From Rhodococcus sp. SMB37 (GTDB taxonomy: Bacteria > Actinomycetota > Actinomycetes > Mycobacteriales > Mycobacteriaceae), in assembly GCF_004345605.1 (NCBI RefSeq), contig NZ_SLVY01000006.1, positions 288,216-352,215 of the forward strand: a stretch of DNA of 64,000 nucleotides, in the 5' to 3' direction. The notes below the pieces were generated by a model that saw only the letters and a program-made list of their open reading frames with translations, did no database searches and was not told the DNA's origin. This document shows, piece after piece, positions 37,332-46,412 of the stretch; position 1 is the stretch's first letter, and every line of letters starts with the position of its first letter. The position numbers and the translations under genes are program-made.

Positions 37332-37789
37332 CCGCCCCACAGAATGCACCCGACTGGCTGCTCCACGACGAGCTCTCACCCGACGTGGACAACGATCCGC
37401 TCGCCCCGATGTACGAGGGCAGTGCCCGCGGCGAACTGGTCCTGCCCTTCTGCACATCGTGCCTGCTTCCGCTGGACCTCGAACAGCCGGTCTGCGACGG
37501 ATGCGGGTCGCTCGAATGCGTGTGGCGTGTAGTGGCACCGGTCGGGACAGTGCATTCGTCCACGGTCATGCACCGAGCCGAACCTGGATTGGTTCGCATC
37601 GACGATCCGTATCCGATCATCGATGTCGAGCTCGCCAGCGGACATCGTCTCATCATGACCACGCTCGAATCGACGCAGCTCCCGCTGCCCATCGACGCGC
37701 CGGTCCGCGTCGCATTCCGCAATCTCGGAAAGATCGCGGTCCCCGCAGCTCAACCCACAGCCCCAGCAGAGACGGAGGCCTCTTCATGA
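37328..37789 (+). CDS. IpfE-like DUF35 zinc-ribbon/OB-fold protein
   Basis: A 153-aa DUF35 protein: zinc ribbon CTSC and CDGCG near residues 41-60, then an OB fold (VHSSTVMHRAEPGL, VRVAFRNLGKI). It overlaps both neighbours (ATGA). DUF35 partners form complexes with Ltp thiolases and bind the acyl-CoA. It probably pairs with the 36177 product. The overlap with the Rieske alpha gene suggests that the three proteins act on the same CoA ester. Confidence 0.82.
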   Translation: MTAPQNAPDWLLHDELSPDVDNDPLAPMYEGSARGELVLPFCTSCLLPLDLEQPVCDGCGSLECVWRVVAPVGTVHSSTVMHRAEPGLVRIDDPYPIIDVELASGHRLIMTTLESTQLPLPIDAPVRVAFRNLGKIAVPAAQPTAPAETEASS

Positions 37790-39078
37790 CCACCATCGAA
37801 TCGACGCCGACCCAGACGGACGATTTCGACGTCACCCGCATTGTGCAGGAAGATCGAGTGCACGGTTCGGTCTACACCTCTCCGGAGATCTTCCAGCGCG
37901 AGTTGGACACCATCTTCCGCACCGGATGGGTGTATGTCGCGCACGAGAGCGAAGTCAGCGAACTGGGTGACTACGTCACCCGCGTCATCGGCAAGGATCC
38001 GGTCGTGGTGTCGCGCGGAAAGGACGATGAGATCCGCGTTCTGCTCAACCGGTGCACGCACCGAGCCAACAAGCTGTGCAACGCGGAGAAGGGCAACGCC
38101 AACTCCTACCGGTGCCCCTACCATGGCTGGACCTTCAGCAACGACGGTTCCCTCTCCGCTGTTCCCATGCGGAACGGCTACGGGGAAGCCTTCCAGAAGG
38201 TCAAGTCCGAACTGGGTTTGGCGCAGGCGCCGCGTGTGGACAGCTACCGAGGGTTCATTTTTGCCTCGCTTGCCGCCGAGGGCGTCTCGTTGACCGAACA
38301 TCTCGGGCGTTCGACGACGGCGATCGACCGGTTGCTGGCGCTGTCGCCGACCGGCACGATCGACCTGCGCGCCAACTGGATGAAGCACCACCACCGCGCC
38401 AACTGGAAGATGGTCGTCGAGAACAACGTCGACGGCTACCACGCACTGTTCACACACGCGTCGGTCTACGACGCAGTCCGGCCCGCAAAGGTCTCGCACG
38501 TTCCGTCCAAGGTCGACGTCGTCGTCCGCGATCTGGGCGACGGGCATTCCGAAATCGACTACTCTGCCGAATACCGCAAGCTCGACGACGAGTTCATCTG
38601 GTACGGACGTACTGAAAGGGAGAAGCTCCCAGAGTACGCCGAGGCGATGGAGGATGCATACCCCGCCGACGAATTGCATGACGCACTCGTCGTCGGTCCG
38701 CCACACACCCTCATCTGGCCCAACTTGTTCCTCGCTGAGATGAACATCATGTTCGTCGAGCCGATCGCGGTGAACGAGACCATCGCGTATACCACCGCTG
38801 CGTTGTTCCCCGGCCAGGACCGGATGAACCAGAAGATGCTTCGCCGCGCCGAAGGGGCCATGGGCCCGGCCGGCTTCCTGATCGCCGACGACGGTGAGAT
38901 CGGGCTGCGAAACCAGGCCGGTCTCGCAGCCGAAAAACCCGAATGGCTCGTTCTCGCACGCGGCCTCGAAACCGATATCGAAGACGAGACCGGAATCGTC
39001 AACAGCGACAAGAGCGCAGAGACCCCGCAGCGCGGCTTCTATCGCCAGTGGGCCAAGGTCGTCGGACAGGAGAGCTGA
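37786..39078 (+). CDS. Rieske non-haem iron ring-hydroxylating dioxygenase, alpha subunit
   Basis: A 430-aa protein. The Rieske centre is CTH at residues near 90 and CPYH about 18 residues later (CX1H-X-CX2H). The catalytic iron region is ENNVDGYHALFTH (Asp, two His) with a further acidic ligand near the C-terminus. It forms an oxygenase with the adjacent beta subunit and cis-dihydroxylates an aromatic ring. Coupling to Ltp, DUF35 and ligase genes suggests an aryl-acyl-CoA substrate as for IpfA. No dedicated ferredoxin or reductase gene is adjacent; FprB and the 17874 ferredoxin are candidates. Confidence 0.88.
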   Translation: MTTIESTPTQTDDFDVTRIVQEDRVHGSVYTSPEIFQRELDTIFRTGWVYVAHESEVSELGDYVTRVIGKDPVVVSRGKDDEIRVLLNRCTHRANKLCNAEKGNANSYRCPYHGWTFSNDGSLSAVPMRNGYGEAFQKVKSELGLAQAPRVDSYRGFIFASLAAEGVSLTEHLGRSTTAIDRLLALSPTGTIDLRANWMKHHHRANWKMVVENNVDGYHALFTHASVYDAVRPAKVSHVPSKVDVVVRDLGDGHSEIDYSAEYRKLDDEFIWYGRTEREKLPEYAEAMEDAYPADELHDALVVGPPHTLIWPNLFLAEMNIMFVEPIAVNETIAYTTAALFPGQDRMNQKMLRRAEGAMGPAGFLIADDGEIGLRNQAGLAAEKPEWLVLARGLETDIEDETGIVNSDKSAETPQRGFYRQWAKVVGQES

Positions 39079-39082
39079 ACAT

Positions 39083-39610
39083 ATGACCACCATCGAAACC
39101 CCGCTCACGCCCGAAGCGTCGCGTAACGACGCACCCAAAGCACTTCCGGCTCCGGAAGCGGACATCGTTGCGTTCCTGAACCTCGAGTCCCGGCTCGCCG
39201 ACGAGGCCCGGTACTCCGAGTGGGAACAGCTCTGGGACGACGATGCCCTGTACTGGTTGCCGATGCATCCGGACGACGACCCGACCACGAGCCTGTCGTA
39301 CATCTACGACAACCGACGACGTATCAAGAGCCGTGTCGCACAGCTCAACACCGGCAACCGGCATTCGCAGACTCCGCCGTCTGTGATGCGCCGAATCCTC
39401 GGAAACCACGAGATTGTCGCATCCGACGCCGACACCGTCACCGTCGAGTCCAATTTCGCCCTGTTCGAATACCGTTACACGCAGCGGATCTGGGCAGGAC
39501 GTGTCGTTCACAAGGTACGTCGCACCGGCGGGGGACTGCGCCTCGTGTCCAAGACCGTCCACCTGATCAGTGCAGGTGGAGCCGTGGAGACGCTGGCCTT
39601 CCTCATCTGA
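39083..39610 (+). CDS. Ring-hydroxylating dioxygenase, beta subunit
   Basis: A 175-aa SnoaL/NTF2-like protein of the aromatic-ring-hydroxylating beta family (EARYSEWEQLWDDDALYWLP, RRRIKSRVAQLNTGNRHSQ, FALFEYRYTQRIWAGR). It gives structural support to alpha3beta3 oxygenases. It starts 5 bases after the alpha stop. A strong hairpin follows at 39619. Confidence 0.88.
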   Translation: MTTIETPLTPEASRNDAPKALPAPEADIVAFLNLESRLADEARYSEWEQLWDDDALYWLPMHPDDDPTTSLSYIYDNRRRIKSRVAQLNTGNRHSQTPPSVMRRILGNHEIVASDADTVTVESNFALFEYRYTQRIWAGRVVHKVRRTGGGLRLVSKTVHLISAGGAVETLAFLI

Positions 39611-39618
39611 CCACTATG

Positions 39619-39662
39619 CGCGGGATCGGGTCGGAAATCCGGATCCCCATCCCGATCCCGCG
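39619..39662 (+). other. Intercistronic hairpin after dioxygenase genes
   Basis: CGCGGGATCGGG (39619-39630) pairs perfectly with CCCGATCCCGCG (39651-39662) around a 20-base loop. It lies between the beta subunit and the ligase. It may end or reduce transcription, or protect the upstream mRNA so that dioxygenase exceeds ligase. Confidence 0.6.
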
Positions 39663-39698
39663 GGACCATTGTCTCTGAAACCTGATTGCGAGAAACCC

Positions 39699-41246
39699 GT
39701 GCTCGTTGGAGATATTCCACGCAACAACGCCCGCCGCTACCCGACGAAACCCGCAGTGATCGAGAGCGGACGGACTCATACCTGGTCCGAAGTGGATGAA
39801 CGGGCAACTCGTCTGGCCAACCACTTTCTGGCCAGCGGCCTGATCAAGGGCGACCGGATCCTGGTTATCGCACGCAACTGCATCGAATGGCCCGAGATCA
39901 CGTTCGCGTTCGCGAAAGCAGGCCTCGTCGCCGTTCCGGTCAACATTCGACTTGCACCGGACGAAATGGCCCATATCCGAGACGATTCCGGGGCACGCGC
40001 GGCTGTGGTCCATTCGGCCCAGGTCGAACGCTTCGGCCTCGAACTCAACGAGCTCGACGCTGTGGTCCAGATCGGTGGCGACGCGGTCGGCATCGAATAC
40101 GAGGCTGCGCTGCGCGCCGCATCGCCCATCGATCCGGCCCCCGCGGACCTGACACCCGACGACATCCAATTCATTCTGTACACCAGCGGAACCACCGGCC
40201 GTGCAAAGGGCGTCGTGCATGCCCACCGCGGCATGCTCGCCCAGGCGGTCGACACCAACCTCGTTACAGAAGGAAACCGTTCCGACGTCTTCCTCGCCAC
40301 CACACCGTTCTTCACGGCCGGCGGAATGGTCCGCACACTGGCGTGGACATACCTGGGCCAGACCATGGTGATCCACCAGCGCTTCGATCCGAAGGCTGTG
40401 ATCGACGAGATCGAACGCAGCAGGATCACTTTCACCACCTTCATCCCGACGATGCTGCAGCGCACGCTGAAGATCCTCGAGGAAGGGCCGATACGAGACG
40501 TATCCAGCCTGCGGCGGATCAGCTACGGCTCCGCGCCAGTTCCGCCCAACCTGGCGAAGAAGGCCATGGACATGCTCGGATGCGATCTGCAACAGCGATA
40601 CGGATTGACCGAATGCGGTGGCCAGGCCACCATTCTCACACCGCAGGACCACCGCGACATGGTGGCAGGGGAGGAGTCGATCCGCACTTCGTGTGGACAG
40701 GAGACACCGATGTGCTGGATTCGGATCGTCGACACGGATGGCAATGAACTGCCCACGGGCGAAATCGGCGAGATCGTCATCGTCAGCGATGCGAACGCAA
40801 TCGGGTACTGGAACCGTCCACAGCAGACCGCCGAGACATTTCGTCCGACCGGTCTGTGGTCCGGCGACCTCGGATTCCTCGACAGCGAGCGATATCTGCA
40901 CATCACCGGCCGCAAGACCGACATGATCATCTCGGGTGGTTTCAATGTGTATCCGGCCGAGATCGAACGAGTCATCGGGCATCACGAGAACGTCGAGCTG
41001 GTCGCAGTGGTGGGCGTGCCCGACCCCGAATGGGGCGAGACGCCGGTAGCCGTGATCGTACCGAGAAGCAGTGTCGACACCGAGGGTCTTGCTGCGGAAC
41101 TCACCAGCTTGTGCCGCGCGGAACTGGCGGGATACAAGCAGCCGCGTCGTTTCGAATTCCGCAGCGAAATGCCACTGGGTCCGGCAGGCAAGATTCTCAA
41201 GAGAGTCGTCGCAGACGACCTGATCGCAGTGGGAGCGAAACATTGA
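39699..41246 (+). CDS. AMP-forming aryl/acyl-CoA ligase (IpfF-like by context)
   Basis: About 515 aa from GTG 39699; TTG 39669 is an alternative and neither has a clear ribosome site. Motifs: YTSGTTGRAKG (P-loop), RYGLTECGG, SGDLGFLDSERYLHITGRK, and catalytic Lys in GPAGKILKR. It makes a CoA ester of a carboxylic acid. Its position behind the Ltp-DUF35-Rieske set matches IpfF, which activates ibuprofen before dioxygenation. The fused ligase gene follows with overlap, so two acids or two steps may be activated. Confidence 0.87.
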   Translation: MLVGDIPRNNARRYPTKPAVIESGRTHTWSEVDERATRLANHFLASGLIKGDRILVIARNCIEWPEITFAFAKAGLVAVPVNIRLAPDEMAHIRDDSGARAAVVHSAQVERFGLELNELDAVVQIGGDAVGIEYEAALRAASPIDPAPADLTPDDIQFILYTSGTTGRAKGVVHAHRGMLAQAVDTNLVTEGNRSDVFLATTPFFTAGGMVRTLAWTYLGQTMVIHQRFDPKAVIDEIERSRITFTTFIPTMLQRTLKILEEGPIRDVSSLRRISYGSAPVPPNLAKKAMDMLGCDLQQRYGLTECGGQATILTPQDHRDMVAGEESIRTSCGQETPMCWIRIVDTDGNELPTGEIGEIVIVSDANAIGYWNRPQQTAETFRPTGLWSGDLGFLDSERYLHITGRKTDMIISGGFNVYPAEIERVIGHHENVELVAVVGVPDPEWGETPVAVIVPRSSVDTEGLAAELTSLCRAELAGYKQPRRFEFRSEMPLGPAGKILKRVVADDLIAVGAKH

Positions 41247-43648
41247 CGACCACCGCCGCCACAGCCACTCGTCTTTCCACCGCTAGTATCTGGGAGCTCG
41301 TCGATGCCCGGGCCCGAGTGACCCCTGATGCGCAGTTCGCGGTCAACGAGCACCGCAGATCGTTCACGTTCGCCGAGTTCCGTGATCTCGCCGAGGGGGT
41401 CGCCGCCGCCCTCTACGAGCGCGGTGTCCGCGCAGGCGATGTCGTGTCCTGGCAGTTGCCGACCACAGTCGAGTCCATGGCCCTTGCAGTAGCTCTGACC
41501 CGGCTCGGAGCAGTGCAGAATCCATTGGTGATGATGCTGCGGGACAAAGACGTCAAGTTCATCACCGATCAGCTCGAGACATCGCTGCTGATCGTCCGGT
41601 CGGAATTCCGCGGATTCGACCACGCGGGCATGGCCGCGCGGTTGGCCGCCGCGAGGCCGGGGATGGACGTCCTCGCGGTCGACGATTCGATGCCGGCGAG
41701 TGCGCCGGCGATCCTCCCGCCACGCGCGTTGATGTCCTCCGAGACACGATTCGGTCCGGAGATCTCGTGGATCCTCTATACCTCCGGTACGACGTCGGCA
41801 CCGAAAGGCGTCAAGCACACCGATCGTACCCTGCTCGCCGCATCCGCAACGTTCACCGACAATCTGCAGACCACACCGCACGATCGGTGTGCGGCGCTCA
41901 TCCCGATCGGGCACGTCGGCGGCCTCGGCCACCTGCTGCACGCGCTGGAAATGGGACACACCTTGTTGGTCGGCGCTACGTTCGTGCCGGAAGAGACCAC
42001 AGACTTCCTCATCGAACAGGGCGTGACACTCGTCGGTTCCGGCCTCCCCTTCACCAACGAGTACCTGAGGATCTCCCACGAACGGGGCATCGCACCGTTG
42101 TTCCCGCAGGCACGTGCCGTGCTGATGGGCGGAGCCGGACGTCCGCGCACCCTTCATGAGGATGCCAAGAACCGACTCGGTGGTGTCGGGATCATCTCCG
42201 GCTACGGAATGACCGAATGTCCGTACGCGACGTGGGGCCGACCCGGCGACACCGACCTTCAGCACGCAGAATTCGAGGGTGTGCCGGGTAGGGGCGGCGA
42301 AATCCGTGTCGTCGATGCGGACGGCAGGCAGCTTCCGGTCGGTGAGGTCGGCGAGATCCGGTTGAACGTTCCACAGATGTTCAAGGGTTATGTCGACTCC
42401 TCCCTCGATGCCGACGCGTTCGACGCCGACGGGTTCTTCCGGACCGGCGACCTCGGCTTCCTCGACGCCGACGGCTGTGTCTCCGTCACCGGACGGATCA
42501 AGGACATCATCGTCCGCAAGATGGAGAACGTCTCGGCTCGCGAGGTCGAGGAAGTACTGGTCGGTGATCCGACCATCGCCGACGTCACGGTGATCGGACT
42601 TCCCGACCCGGTCACCGGTGAGCGTGTGTGCGCACTGGTCGTTCCGGTCGACCCCGACACACTTCCCACTCTCGAATCCGTCCGCGACTACCTGCGGACC
42701 ACGGACCTGAATGTGCGGAAGTTTCCTGAACAGGTCGAGATCCTCGACGTGATTCCCCGCAACCCGCTGGGCAAGGTCGCCAAGAACGACCTGCGCAAGC
42801 AATTCATCGACCTCGACGGACAAGCGGTGCCAGACAACAGCGACACAACTGCAACGACCACCGCTACCGAAATCCTCGAGTTCGAGACGATCGAATTCGA
42901 GGTCGCCGACCACATCGCGACCATCACGCTCAACCGGCCGGACCGGCTCAACTGCTTCAACGAGACGATGGCCCAGGACATGGCCGCAGCGTGGGCGCGG
43001 GTCCGCGACGACGACGACATCCACGTCGCGATCCTGCGTGCCAACGGTGAGCGCGCGTTCTGTACGGGTGTGGACCTCAGCGAGGGAGCGTGGTGGGCGC
43101 ACCTGAACAGATGGAATCAGGAGGACCCGGGTATCGACCTCGGTCCCAAGCAGCATCGGGTATGGAAGCCGGTCGTGTGCGCCGTGAACGGTATGGCAGC
43201 CGGTGGTGCGATGTATTTCATCAACGAGTCCGACATCGTGATCTGTTCGGAGGACGCCACGTTCTTCGACCCGCACGCCAACGGCGGAATCGTGTCGGCA
43301 CTCGAACCGATCGGCATGCTCGCTCGTGGAATCCCCGTCGGCGAAGTGCTGAGGTGGGCCCTGCTGGGGAGTGACGAACGGATGACTGCGGACACGGCGT
43401 TGCGTGCGGGCATCGTCACCGAGATCACGCCCACCACGGAGTTGCGGGAGCGAGCGCATCAGCTGGCCACGGAGATTGCCGGCCGCCGGCCCGAGGCGAT
43501 CCAGGGTACGGTCCGCGCAATTTGGGAGGCCCTCGAAATGAACCCGACCACTGCTCTTCGAAACGGGTTGTCGTACACGCAGATCGGAAACCAGGGCGAC
43601 GGACGATCCGACTCTCGCAAGAACAAGCGCACCCCGCGCTTCCGCTGA
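41243..43648 (+). CDS. Fusion of acyl-CoA ligase and crotonase-fold domain
   Basis: TTG 41243 overlaps the ligase stop; 801 aa in one uninterrupted frame. Residues about 10-530 are an ANL ligase (YTSGTTSAPKG, SGYGMTECPY, FRTGDLGFLDADG, Lys in NPLGKVAKND). After a Thr-rich linker (about 535-545), residues 550-801 are a crotonase domain (ATITLNRPDRLN, FCTGVDLSEG, VNGMAAGGAMYF). The two hydratase glutamates appear replaced, by Tyr and His, as in crotonases that hydrolyse C-C bonds or have other chemistry. The fusion could channel a newly made CoA ester to the second site. I know of no named example with this order. Confidence 0.85.
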   Translation: MTTTAATATRLSTASIWELVDARARVTPDAQFAVNEHRRSFTFAEFRDLAEGVAAALYERGVRAGDVVSWQLPTTVESMALAVALTRLGAVQNPLVMMLRDKDVKFITDQLETSLLIVRSEFRGFDHAGMAARLAAARPGMDVLAVDDSMPASAPAILPPRALMSSETRFGPEISWILYTSGTTSAPKGVKHTDRTLLAASATFTDNLQTTPHDRCAALIPIGHVGGLGHLLHALEMGHTLLVGATFVPEETTDFLIEQGVTLVGSGLPFTNEYLRISHERGIAPLFPQARAVLMGGAGRPRTLHEDAKNRLGGVGIISGYGMTECPYATWGRPGDTDLQHAEFEGVPGRGGEIRVVDADGRQLPVGEVGEIRLNVPQMFKGYVDSSLDADAFDADGFFRTGDLGFLDADGCVSVTGRIKDIIVRKMENVSAREVEEVLVGDPTIADVTVIGLPDPVTGERVCALVVPVDPDTLPTLESVRDYLRTTDLNVRKFPEQVEILDVIPRNPLGKVAKNDLRKQFIDLDGQAVPDNSDTTATTTATEILEFETIEFEVADHIATITLNRPDRLNCFNETMAQDMAAAWARVRDDDDIHVAILRANGERAFCTGVDLSEGAWWAHLNRWNQEDPGIDLGPKQHRVWKPVVCAVNGMAAGGAMYFINESDIVICSEDATFFDPHANGGIVSALEPIGMLARGIPVGEVLRWALLGSDERMTADTALRAGIVTEITPTTELRERAHQLATEIAGRRPEAIQGTVRAIWEALEMNPTTALRNGLSYTQIGNQGDGRSDSRKNKRTPRFR

Positions 43649-43683
43649 CCGCGCTCCCACGATGCGCTAGAACAGGAGTACAC

Positions 43684-45177
43684 ATGAGCAGCAGCGTCGA
43701 GACAGACCAGCTCCTCCGATTCGGGCAGCTGATCGGTGGTGTCGAGGTCCCGGCGGTTTCCGGAAAGACGTATCGAAGCCTCGATCCGTATACCGGCACG
43801 CCGTGGGCCGAAGTCCCGGACGGAAGCAAGGAGGACATCGACCGCGCCGTGGAGGCGGCACGCAACGCACTGAACGGCGAATGGGGCCGCCTCACTGCCA
43901 CTGCGCGCGGCAAGCTGCTGCGGAAGGTCGGCGACATCATCGCTCGCGAGGCCGACAACCTCGCCGAACTCGAGGTGCGTGACGGCGGCAAGCTGATGCG
44001 CGAGATGTCGGGTCAGATGAAGGGCCTGCCCGAGTACTACTATTACTACGCGGGTTTGGCCGACAAGCTCGAGGGCAGCGTCGTTCCGACCGACAAGTCG
44101 AACTTCCTCGTGTACACCACGCACGAACCGGTGGGTGTCGTCGGTGCGATCACACCGTGGAACTCGCCGCTGCTGCTCCTCACCTGGAAGCTGGCCGCGG
44201 GCCTCGCTGCCGGGTGCACTTTCGTGATCAAGCCGAGCGACCACACCCCGGCATCGACGCTGGCCTTCGGACGGTTGTTCGACGAAGCGGGATTTCCGCC
44301 CGGTGTGGTCAACGTGATCACCGGCTGGGGTCCCGAGACCGGTGCCGCGCTCGCGTCGCACCCTGGTGTCGACAAGATCGCCTTCACCGGATCCACCGGG
44401 ACCGGGATCAAGGTCGGGCAGGCCGCGATCGAGAACATGACCCGCTTCACCCTCGAGCTCGGCGGTAAGTCGGCGCAGGTCGTCTTCCCCGACGCGGACC
44501 TCGATGCCGCGGCCAATGGTGTGGTTGCGGGTATCTTCGCAGCGACCGGGCAGACATGCCTGGCCGGTTCGCGGCTTCTCGTGCACGAGTCCGTCGCCGA
44601 CGAACTGGTCGCGAAGGTGGTCGACCGTGCGTCACGAATCGTGATCGGTGACCCCAAGGATCCGAAGACGGAGATGGGGCCCGTTTCCAACGAACCGCAG
44701 TTCCAGAAGGTTCTGTCGCATTTCGAATCCGCTCGCGAGCAGGGTGCCACGATCGCCTACGGCGCCGAGCCCGTCGAGGAGCTTGGCGGATTCTTCGTCA
44801 AGCCCACCGTTCTCACGAACGTCACACCCGACATGAGAGCGGTTGCCGAGGAGGTTTTCGGACCCGTGCTCGCGGTGTCGACCTTCACCGAGGAAGACGA
44901 GGCGGTCACAGCAGCCAACAGCACCGAGTTCGGGCTCGCGGGCTCCGTGTGGACCAAGGATGTCTACCGTGCGCACCGCGTGGCCGGGCAGCTGCGCGCC
45001 GGCACGGTGTGGGTCAACGCCTACCGCGCGGTGTCTCCACACGTCCCCTTCGGCGGTATGGGCGCGAGCGGCATCGGCCGCGAGAACGGCATCGACGCCA
45101 TCAAGGACTTCACCGAGACCAAGGCCGTGTGGGTGGAGTTGAGCGGCCAGACGCGCGACCCCTTCACTCTCGGCTGA
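43684..45177 (+). CDS. NAD(P)-dependent aldehyde dehydrogenase
   Basis: A 497-aa ALDH: AITPWNSPLLLLTWKLA, FTGSTGTG, Glu258 (LELGGKSAQ) and Cys292 (TGQTCLAGS). It follows the ligase-crotonase fusion by 35 bases with an AGGAG site and precedes a thiolase, so it is part of the same transcript. It could oxidise an aldehyde released by the retro-aldol or aldolase steps. Confidence 0.88.
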   Translation: MSSSVETDQLLRFGQLIGGVEVPAVSGKTYRSLDPYTGTPWAEVPDGSKEDIDRAVEAARNALNGEWGRLTATARGKLLRKVGDIIAREADNLAELEVRDGGKLMREMSGQMKGLPEYYYYYAGLADKLEGSVVPTDKSNFLVYTTHEPVGVVGAITPWNSPLLLLTWKLAAGLAAGCTFVIKPSDHTPASTLAFGRLFDEAGFPPGVVNVITGWGPETGAALASHPGVDKIAFTGSTGTGIKVGQAAIENMTRFTLELGGKSAQVVFPDADLDAAANGVVAGIFAATGQTCLAGSRLLVHESVADELVAKVVDRASRIVIGDPKDPKTEMGPVSNEPQFQKVLSHFESAREQGATIAYGAEPVEELGGFFVKPTVLTNVTPDMRAVAEEVFGPVLAVSTFTEEDEAVTAANSTEFGLAGSVWTKDVYRAHRVAGQLRAGTVWVNAYRAVSPHVPFGGMGASGIGRENGIDAIKDFTETKAVWVELSGQTRDPFTLG

Positions 45178-45206
45178 CCGAATACTCCGGAATCGTAAGG
45201 AAAAGC

Positions 45207-46412
45207 ATGACCGACAACGGAAAGATCGACGCCGTCATCGTGGCAGGGGCCCGTACCCCGATCGGGACTGCGTTCAAGGGCACCCTCAAAGACACCACCG
45301 CGATGGAACTCGCGCAGGTGGTGGTGAATGAGGTCCAGCGGCGCTCGGGTCTGGATACGTCGCAGATCGACGACATCATCCTCGCCGAGTCCAACTACGG
45401 TGGCGGTGACATCGCGCGGCACGCGGCCATCGTCGCCGGAATGCTGCAGGTACCAGGGCAATCCGTGAATCGTCACTGCGCGGGAAGCCTGACCGCCATC
45501 AGCAACGCTGCGGCGGCGATCATCGCGGGCGCCGAGAAAGCCATCATCGCCGGCGGTACCAACTCGTCGTCGACCGCGCCGTGGCAGAAGTTCCGCACCC
45601 CGGGCACGGTCGACGAATTCACCGAGAAGTGGATGCCGCCGACCCACCCGGACACCGCCGAAGCGCCGAACATGGACATGTCCATCACCGTCGGATGGAA
45701 CACGGCCAAGGAAGTCGGCATCACCCGCGAAGAGATGGATGCGTGGGCCGTTCGCTCGCACCAGCGGGCGATCGCTGCGATCGAAGCGGGTGCCTTCAAG
45801 GATGAGATCGTCCCGGTGCAGGCATTGCAGGCGGACGGTAGCCGTGTGGAATTCACGACCGACGAACACCCGCGGCGGGACAGCACGCTCGAGAAGCTCG
45901 CGAGCCTGAAGTTGCTCCACCCCGAAATCGAGGGATTCTCCGTGACGGCGGGCAGTGCGAGCGGCATCAACGACGCGGCCGCCGCCGTGGCGATCGTCGG
46001 CAGCGAACTCGCCGCGGAACAGGGACTGATTCCCCTTGCGACGGTGCGGGCGTGGGCGGCGTCGGCGGTGGATCCGGCCAGGACAGGCCTGGCGGTACTC
46101 GATGTCATCCCCAAGGTGCTCGACCGCGCAGGCGTGGGAATCGACGACGTAGCGCTGTGGGAGATCAACGAAGCGTTCGCATCGGTGCCGATCGCGGCCT
46201 GCAAGAAGCTCGGCATCGACGAGAACATCGTCAATGTGCTGGGCAGCGGATGCAGCCTCGGGCATCCGGTAGCAGCGTCCGGCGCGCGCATGGTCATCTC
46301 TCTCGTCCACGAGCTGCGCCGTCGCGGGGGCGGCATCGGTGTCGCGGCGATGTGTGCGGGCGGGGGACAGGCCGGTGCGGTGGTGATCGAAGTTCCGACA
46401 GGTTCCCACTAG
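45207..46412 (+). CDS. Acetyl-CoA acyltransferase (classical thiolase)
   Basis: A 401-aa degradative thiolase with all catalytic residues: Cys in NRHCAGSLTAIS, His in SLGHPVAASGAR and Cys in AMCAGGGQ. Unlike the three Ltp-like proteins in the window it can carry out normal beta-ketothiolysis, releasing acetyl- or propionyl-CoA. It closes the rightward operon from 35851, with an operator-promoter directly after it. Confidence 0.9.
   Translation: MTDNGKIDAVIVAGARTPIGTAFKGTLKDTTAMELAQVVVNEVQRRSGLDTSQIDDIILAESNYGGGDIARHAAIVAGMLQVPGQSVNRHCAGSLTAISNAAAAIIAGAEKAIIAGGTNSSSTAPWQKFRTPGTVDEFTEKWMPPTHPDTAEAPNMDMSITVGWNTAKEVGITREEMDAWAVRSHQRAIAAIEAGAFKDEIVPVQALQADGSRVEFTTDEHPRRDSTLEKLASLKLLHPEIEGFSVTAGSASGINDAAAAVAIVGSELAAEQGLIPLATVRAWAASAVDPARTGLAVLDVIPKVLDRAGVGIDDVALWEINEAFASVPIAACKKLGIDENIVNVLGSGCSLGHPVAASGARMVISLVHELRRRGGGIGVAAMCAGGGQAGAVVIEVPTGSH

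Noticed and set aside
41243..43648. The ligase-crotonase fusion as two separate genes read through by error
   Set aside because: The frame is continuous, there is no start codon with a ribosome site at the junction, and the linker is typical of fused domains.
40982..43660. Minus-strand open frame of 892 codons
   Set aside because: It lies opposite the ligase and the ligase-crotonase fusion, which have clear motifs; its composition is that of a shadow.
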